From contig JAQFVV010006273.1 in the NCBI GenBank assembly GCA_028023455.1, positions 3,916,142 through 3,980,141 on the forward strand: a DNA stretch of 64,000 nucleotides, in the 5' to 3' direction. The stretch's first letter is position 1, and every line of letters begins with the position of its first letter. Shown here in pieces: positions 42,901 through 51,900 of the stretch. Source of the stretch: Epiperipatus broadwayi. Lineage: Eukaryota; Onychophora; Udeonychophora; Euonychophora; Peripatidae. A program made the translations under genes and the position numbers. The notes under the pieces are model-generated. The model worked only from the letters and a program-made list of their open reading frames with translations. It was not told the origin of the DNA and made no database searches.

Positions 42901-45900
42901 AAAAAAGGTAATTGGACTATAAATAACTTTCTTAAGCATTTGCAAGTGCAAATCTTTAGATGCATTCACGGCAGACTGAAATATATACAAAGAAATAAAA
43001 TGAGTTTAATTGCTGACAAAATAAAATATTTAAAATTGTACCTTATTTTAAAATTTATTCTCAACAAAGAAATCCAAAATTTATTATTTAGGTATATTTG
43101 AAAATTAGATGAAAACTTTTAATACATCAACTATTGATATATACAAAAATCTTCCAAGTTTTATTTCAAGCACAAAATTTAGCATTATAACCAGAAAACA
43201 TCACATGACTCCACCTTAAGGTACAAATATATTTCTCCTACTTCAAGTCTGCACTTAATGATTATTCAAGCTTATAATAGATAATAAAAGTAAAATAAGA
43301 GAAATACATTTCTACTATATTTAAAAGTTATTAACTATGTTCAACTTCTCACACTGTTTTCTAAATGATTCCTTTATTAATTCATTCAGTCAGATAATAA
43401 GGAATATACAGTTTTATTATTTAAATCTTATTTATAATATTATTTATTCGATATATAATATCCCCTGCTGTGTTTGTTAAATTAGATCTGCATTAATAAA
43501 TTAGACTTGTCCATGTATTCTCAAATAAAAATAAGTAATTAAAACATAATTTTAGAACAAATTGATATAGATTTTATAAATTGTATTAGTATATGGTCTT
43601 ATATTTATTTATATTCTATTCAAATAGTTAATAATAATTGGGAAAAAATGTAGTTAGATATCAGATGAAAATAAGACCAATATTTTAATAAATTATTAAT
43701 TATCAAATAAGGCTATTAATTAGTAGAAGAATGTGTTAATTGAAAATATTCTTGAGAGATTTATATTACCCCAGAAAATAAGACAAACAAGTGTGAAAGA
43801 AGTCTAGTACTAATGAAGTGGGAATGAGAAGAAGTGAGCTTTACATACAGTTTATACACACTGAAGATGGAAACAGGGAATCTACAACTCTAAATTGATC
43901 TATTTGGCTACCATTATTATTTGTATCAAATAATTACTATTTAGGGCTAAATTAATGAAAATAAATATATGAATAATTAATTTATATATATTTTCAAGTT
44001 TTAGCTCAATCCTAAACACAATCATCCATCAGTCCAGAGGTCAAACCAACCTCTCACACTATAGATACATTTGAAACACACTTTTTCAAGGAAGTCATAT
44101 AGTGCATGATACAATTTATCTTTATATAGACATTACTTTTAAAGATACTTAAATTTAACTTTATATGATATTTGCATCTTATATATATATATATTGAAAC
44201 AGATATACTGTTCCATGTGTATATATATTCAAAAGACCCCCCCCCCATTTAAAAAAGACTAGCATGATTTGATCAAATTAAAAAAGAAATAAAGCAAAAA
44301 GTTTATAGTTAAAAAAATCATTATTGATTTTATAATTTTAAATTACGATGTAAATAAAAGCTGGCATTTATTAAAAAGATTACATTTTTAATTTTTGGAA
44401 AAATGTTTTTGAATAAAGTGTAATAATAGCTTGGGGCAGTCTTGATAAATTGGAAAACATGAATTAATCCTCCTGGCTCATTATCTGTCCCACGAAAAAT
44501 ATTGTCCAATCCTTGGGAAGAGAAAAGAGCACTCAGGCTTAAATGAAAGCGGTGCAACAAATAAAATATAGTGGGCTGAGCTGCATAACCAATCTGGGGG
44601 GAAGAATGTGAATAGTCGAGTTGGAAGTTTAGGGTAGATTAGATTGGATTTTTAAAGAAAAGAGACTTTGAATAGATTTTGAAAGAGATTTTAAAAAAAA
44701 AAATTTAAAAAGTAGAAAAAGTGAAGAGTTAAAATATTAAAAGTTTCATCCAAGTGTTTATTGACTATTAAATTGATACCTGATTTTAAGGAACCTAGGA
44801 ATACAATAATTATAGCCACTGGTAATAAGGGAAAAGGAACATTATTAAGGATATCACAATGATGGAAGGCTAACTCTTAACAGCTTTCTCTCTTCATCAA
44901 GCCATGGTTCTCCAAGATTTGCCTGGGTAGTCATCATGATAGTGAATACTGCCATTCAGAGTAAATGAAGCACCCCTTCTGCTGGAACAGACAGGATAAA
45001 AAAAATGAAGGTGGCAATTTTATGAGAATATACAGTGCTTATATGTGTTTATAAAAGAACAAAGAAAACATCTTTCTCAAAATCAATTATGTGAAAATAC
45101 ATTTTATTAATGATAAAAATTAAAGATATCTATAATCAAAAGGCATTTTTAATAAGGATTGACTTCTCATCTGCAGATACATTTGAATTAAGAATAACTA
45201 AATAAAAATTACAAATGATTACCTACATATTGATTGTTTATAAATATTACACATAGCTATAATTAACTAAATTATAATGACATGTTTATGATCCAGATAA
45301 ATTGGAAAATATCAAAATGAATGTATTTATACAAAATGAATGTATTTAGAAGATTTATACTATATTATGAACAAATTCAAACATTTAAATATGAATTAGT
45401 ACATCAATAAAAGTTAATGATTATATGCGTATAATGAACCACATACTTAAATAAGTTGAAAGATTAAGAAAATCATTTTTATTAAAGATTTTATTTATTA
45501 TTTGAAAACTCTGAGAAAAGTAATATAAACACCGAATTAAAACATGTTATATATATGAGTTGAGAAATAAGAATACCAAACCAATAAACCTAGGATAAAT
45601 GTGCATATAGTATGGATTCAAACCTGGATTTGGATAACCATGAATAAAATATATGTATTATGTTTTAACTAACTTAAAGTTAACTGGAACTCTGAATTAG
45701 ACATAAAATGTAAATCGTTAAAGAATTTGCATTTTTTAATTCACATTGCCTACTAATGGATGTATAGCAAGGTATACAATGGACTGTAAATAAATATTTG
45801 TTGAATTAAGTGGAACTCCGAATTAAATGCTATCAGTTGTCTTCATTATTCTCTCTGTTGTCTTAATATATCACACTCCTCTCTGTGAAGTAACTAAATG

Positions 45901-48900
45901 ATAAAGATGTAAACTGTTAAATAACTGTTGAGAGAAGGACTTTATTATACTCTCAACAGATTACATTTTCTAAGCCATCTAAAATGTTATTGGAAGTAGG
46001 CTGAAAAGATACAAGGGACTGTCAATGAAATACTTTGTTTGATGGACATTTATTTAAACCTGTTATTAAATAAAATTATTGTTACTTAAAATTAATTTTA
46101 GTATCCAGTTGTTCAATTTTATTCTTTTTATTGCATCACTCATCATTCAATGCACTTGTTCATGAGAATTTCATGCCTCCTGAGCTATGTCTGGCATAAC
46201 TAGACCTAAGTAAGTCAGGTTGTAGTGAGATGGAACTCTAGTGGTGCTGTTTGGAAAACCAAACACAGAAATGTCTAGATGCTTTCAGTCTCTATGGTGC
46301 TACATCCTCTGATGAGCAGGAAATATTGTTGTAGGGGGGGGTTAACATCTGCATTGGGGAATGCCAATTAATAGTTCCTGCAGCATGCTCACCAGGAAAT
46401 TGTTACAAACGAGGTAATAAAGAGGTTGTATGGTGGTCTGGTTACAATATATATATAAACATTACAAGCATAAAGCTAAACTAGTCAATATATAATTAAA
46501 ATTACTCCAAATTCAAAATTAAACCAGACCAGCCAAGAAATAATAATAAAACACAACCAAAGGTTTCACTGCTACAAGCAGACTTCTCAAATGTAAAGAA
46601 CTACAACAACTACACCATATATATATATATATAATATTAAACATTACCCACAAACCTATTTATTTCCCATCCACCCTTAATACTAAAAGAACTCTTAAAT
46701 AAGTTAATTGCTTCAGAATAATAGATTTTCAATAACAATAAGAATTAAAGAATCTTTGTTATTGAAAATTTATTATTCTGAAGTAATTAACTTATTTAAG
46801 AGTTCTTTTAGTATTAAGAGTAGATGGGCAGTAAATGAGTTTGTGGGTAATGTTTAATATTATTTATATGGCATAGTTTTTGTAATTCTTTACACTTAAA
46901 AAGTCTGCTTGTAACAGTGAAACTATTGGTAGTGTTTTAGAGTTTATTTTCTTGGCTAATCTGTAGAGTTGTAAATTTGGGGTAATTTTCATTATATATA
47001 TTGCTATTCTACTAAAGATTAATATTATATGTATTCATTTTTAAGCTTATTGTATAAACAATTAACTTAGTTTGAAATAAAAATATATTTAAATTACATC
47101 ATGCTTCCACAAACCTTATTACAGCAAGAAACATTTTATGCTACTTACCTCTTAATATTACTATATGTTCTAAATTGCCCATGATTTTAAATGAAGTGAG
47201 ATATGCAATTTACTTTTTGAGGAAGGAAAAAAACTCCAGGTAATGATGAAATTATAATCAATATCTTTAAAAAAGCAGGTGAAGAAATAGAATACCAAAT
47301 ATCTAAATAATAATGATGTACCAGATGATTGAAAGAATGCTATATTAATATTTTAAAAAGGTGATAAAAAAGATATCAACTATAGACCTATCAGTTTTTA
47401 TCACTTCTATAGAAAATGTTCGCCTACATAATTACAAATCATTTTCAGTAAACTTTGAATTTAGCCAAGAAGAAACTTGATTGAAAGGAGAGTTACAGAA
47501 AAGACCAATAAATTTGAGTTGCCATTATGCTTTGGATTTGTAGACTATGAAAAGAAGTTATTTTCTAATCATTCTCAAATTCTATTGGTTGAGAAGTTGT
47601 AAAAAATATCTTATCCTCCAATAGCTTTTTCCAAATATTGTTAATTTTCTTCAATTCATACTTTTCATTTATTCTCTTAGGTCTTTAAAAAAATCTCTAT
47701 AGCTTTCCTTAGTAATCTCTAGCCATATTGTTAAATTTTTGCCAGAATGTGTTTTATTAAAATTGATGTCATGGTAAGTTAATGTGTGAATAAATGGCTG
47801 ATAAATTGCATTTTTCTCTAATTGCCAGAATGTGTTTTTCCTTTCTTATGCTTATTCTACAATTGACCTGTCCAATATATGATTGTAAACAAACTTCACA
47901 TGGAATCACGACTGCCTTGCATTTGCAGGCAGTTGCCCGGGTAGCGGGTTCACATCCCGGCCAATGCTATGACACTTAAAAAAAAAGGAATTTTATCTTT
48001 ATGACATGGAAATACTTCATTATTGTTTTAATGCAATATAAATTGTGTAGATATTATTGTTCTTTAAAACATTACCAATTTTATCAGTTACTCACTTTAT
48101 ATATGGCACAACAGTCTTAGTTTTTGAAATATTAAAATCTTTTTTCTTACTATAGAAAAAAGCGCTATTAATAATCCTGTGATAAAAATCATTATGAAGA
48201 AGCATTCTTTTAGTAGCATATATATATATTCTTTTCTTCCTCCTTTGTTCTTGCTGTCTTCATATATAATATTGAATTTTAAAAATCTTACACTTTTCAG
48301 CAAAAAAAAACTTTTATTATAGATTACAGTTTTTACTGTACCATGCATGAATTAAAAAGGTTAGGAAATATTTTAAAAATTTAAAAGTTTGATAGGAATT
48401 TAATAATTTTATATAAAATAATTAATGTATTTTAGGGTTGTATTTTTATGTGTGTTCAAATTTTTTAGATCTGATGAAGACTGCATGGTGCAGTCGAAAC
48501 TGTAATCAATAAAACTTTTTTTGCTGAAAAGTGAAATGTGTAAGATTTTTGAAATTCAATATTATAAGAGGCTTTCTGTTGACAGACATTTTCACTAAGA
48601 TATCTATGTTACTTAAAAAATGCTCCTTCATAATATAACAAGAAAAAAGATTTTGATACTTCAAAAATTAAAACTTCTGCCATATATAAAGGGAATAACT
48701 GATAAAATTGATAATGTTTTAAAGAAAAATAATAATCACACAATTTATACTATATTTAAAAAAATAATGAAGTATTTTCATACCCTAAAGATAAAATTTC
48801 TTTCGAGTGTCATGGTGTATATGAAATTTCATGTAGAGTTTGTTTACATTCATACATTGGACAGATCAATCATAGAATAAACATAAGAAAGGAAGAACAC

Positions 48901-51900
48901 ATTTTTGCATTGAGACAAAAATTCAATTTATCAGCCTTTAGTCACATATTAAGTTAAAAAATCATGACAGAAATTTTAATAAACACATATTCTGCCAAAA
49001 GTTGAACAATATGACAGGAGACTGTTAAAGGAAGCTGTTGAAATGGTGACTTCTAATGCCTTACCATTTTGTCATCAACCTAATAACCCATTCATCTGTG
49101 CTAGGTTTGAACATCATTTAAACAGTTATGTGATATCTAAAATTAAGCTAAAATTTGCTATCATGGCTGTCTAAACAGCATTACATATTTACATATGAAA
49201 GAATGCTATAATTAGATAGGATTGATAGAATTATAGCGTATTATTATTATCGCGTAGTATTTTAAATAAAAGGATTATGTTATTAATATCAGGGGCCAAT
49301 TTATTAATAAATTTATTATTTTAATTCATATGTGAATATATAATCCAATCTATATAATGTATATAAGGGTAGTGTGATTAAAACATGTTAAAAAAATTTG
49401 ATTTAAAATATATTAAAATGTTTAATTAAAATATGTTAAAAGGTTTGATTTAAAATATATTAAAAGGTTTATTTCAAAATATGTTGAAAAGTTTTTTTTT
49501 TAAAATGTTTTAGAATTAAATGTTTTTTTTTAGAATTAAAAGTTTTGGTTAGTAACAGATTTTGTTGTAAACAAGAATGTAATTAATAGCTGCACCTGCC
49601 TTAGATCAAATTAAAAGTTAGTTTAAAATCTGGTTAATTGAAATTACGTTAAATAAAAGTTAAGCTATTTTGAAATCTTACTAATTAAAATTGTTTACAA
49701 CAAAATGGTTTCACAATAAAGTCAGGGATTGGTACCATTGAATAGCCATAGGAATAATGCCATAGTAATTTATCCATAGATTTGAAATCAAAATTGTATG
49801 ATTTTGGAAAATTTAATTAAATTTTAGAGTTAAGGAAAAGTTATAACACCTCAAAAACTTATCAGCAAATTTAAAATCAAATTATATGATTTGTAATATT
49901 AATTAAAATGTATCGTTATGAGGCAAAGTTAATTCTTAAAAAGTGTAAAGGTTAATAAGGGGAACATATAAATAGGCCATGTTTTGAGCTTTAAAAAAAG
50001 AGACTCCATTTTGAATAGTGTTTGCCACCAGAATCTAAATTAGTTTGGAACTGTGAAATGTCAGGCTAGAAGGGAAGACTTTGCTGTCATTCTGTGATGG
50101 GAATGATGGATTTTGCTCCCATCTGACACCATCACCACTAGCATGCTGCTGTAAGATCTACAGCCTAACCATGAAATATTGATGCTGTAAGCTTCCAGAA
50201 TGCTCACCAATCTCCAGGTCAAGCACCTGCATTACAGCTGCATCAATAACTGGTAAATTGCCTTCAAACTACAGAGCTCTGTGTTAATTTTATGCTAATA
50301 TAACCTATCTAAGCTCTTAAATATTGAATTCAAGTTAGCTAACTATCACTAAATGTAAAATTTTCTAAATGCTAAAGAATTTCTTAATTTCCATTTAATG
50401 TTAAACTATCAAAATCATTAAATGACCTGCTTGCTTTTAAAATTTCTTTCATTGAGAAAATGAATTAATATTTTCCTAATTTAAAATTATATCATTGCGG
50501 TTATGTCTATAATTCTCTCTTGATTATTTAATTTAAAATATATTTTTATTATATGCTGATGCTTCAAAACAGTGAGCACTAAATTTCAATATTTTAAAAA
50601 GATAGTATTTAAAACATCTTTACATAATTATTTTATAGCATTATCTTTCTGTGCACTGTTTTGAAACTCTTATATGAATAGTAATGACTAGCTCTGTGCT
50701 CGTTATTATTTTGGTAACTATTATTTTATTATTTTTTTTATTATATAATTATTTTATTATTTTTATTAGTAATTATTTGATTTAAATTTGAAATGTGGCT
50801 TGTTTCAGTCAGAATTCTCAATCTTAATTTATTTTGTACTAAGAAATAGACTAGCCTTAAAAATATTTATAAGTATATTTGCTAATTAACTTATTTATAA
50901 AATCCCTCCAAATATACTTTCTCTTCTTTTAAAATATTAATTACTTGATAAATAATTAATTAGATTAAACTGCAAAAGTAAAGAATATATGCAACTATTC
51001 CCATAAGAAGCATATATCTATTATCATGCTACATAAGAGTTGGCTTCTATTGATCACACTAATAAGCCATTGTTCTTGTATTTAATATTAAATTTATAAC
51101 ACTGCTTTGCTTGGCGGATGTGGTTTATTTCTTTAACTAAGTATTTTCTCATTTTGCTGCTATATACATATTTCTTATTAAGATAGAGCCTTGGTTAAGC
51201 CAGCACATCTTCCTTTCATAGGATAGAGCAATAGCGAAGCCTGAATTTAAAGCCAGATTAGGACATAAGTTCCCACCACTTTTTAACTAAATGTTTCTTT
51301 CTTATGCAGCATAATGATTGGTCCCAGGTTACTGGCATCTGGTGCAATAACCTTTGATCTACCAATCCATCCACAGAGAGACTTTTACTATTGTTATTTG
51401 CATGTCTTATAGCATATTGGTACATCCAGGGCATCTAACTCTACCTCTTTAGTATGTTACTTTCAGCAATTGTCTGAAATACTCTTGAAATCCATGTTCA
51501 ATCTAAGTTATTGTAGCTGATTTTAGGCTAAATGAATAGATCTAAAGATGGATAAATAACATCCATCATAAGTGTTAATCAAGGCTTAGTCAAATTACTT
51601 ATATACAGCCACAAATTAAGAGGAGTTGGCATATTTTTCTCTATAGACATAATATAGTGATTATTTATCTATATACTGGTATAATTTAATTTATAAGATG
51701 AAAACTGATTAAATTCATTTTACTTTAAGTGGAATTATTATTTGTATCAATGTCTTTGCAATTTAATCTGTACAAAGAGAATCCATGAACACTCTTAAGC
51801 CATTAAATGTGTGCATTTTAATGCACTATATAAATTCTTTATACATTTTGTTATTTAAATTTTGATATATCAAAATAAATAAATGTACAGTTAAATTAAC

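Noticed and set aside
44330-44560. 76-codon minus-strand frame with a less AT-rich start
   Set aside because: No family match, no splice sites in phase with the neighbouring exons.
46305-46330. CTGATGA followed by GAAAT as a hammerhead
   Set aside because: Only four bases separate the boxes, so no stem II can form.
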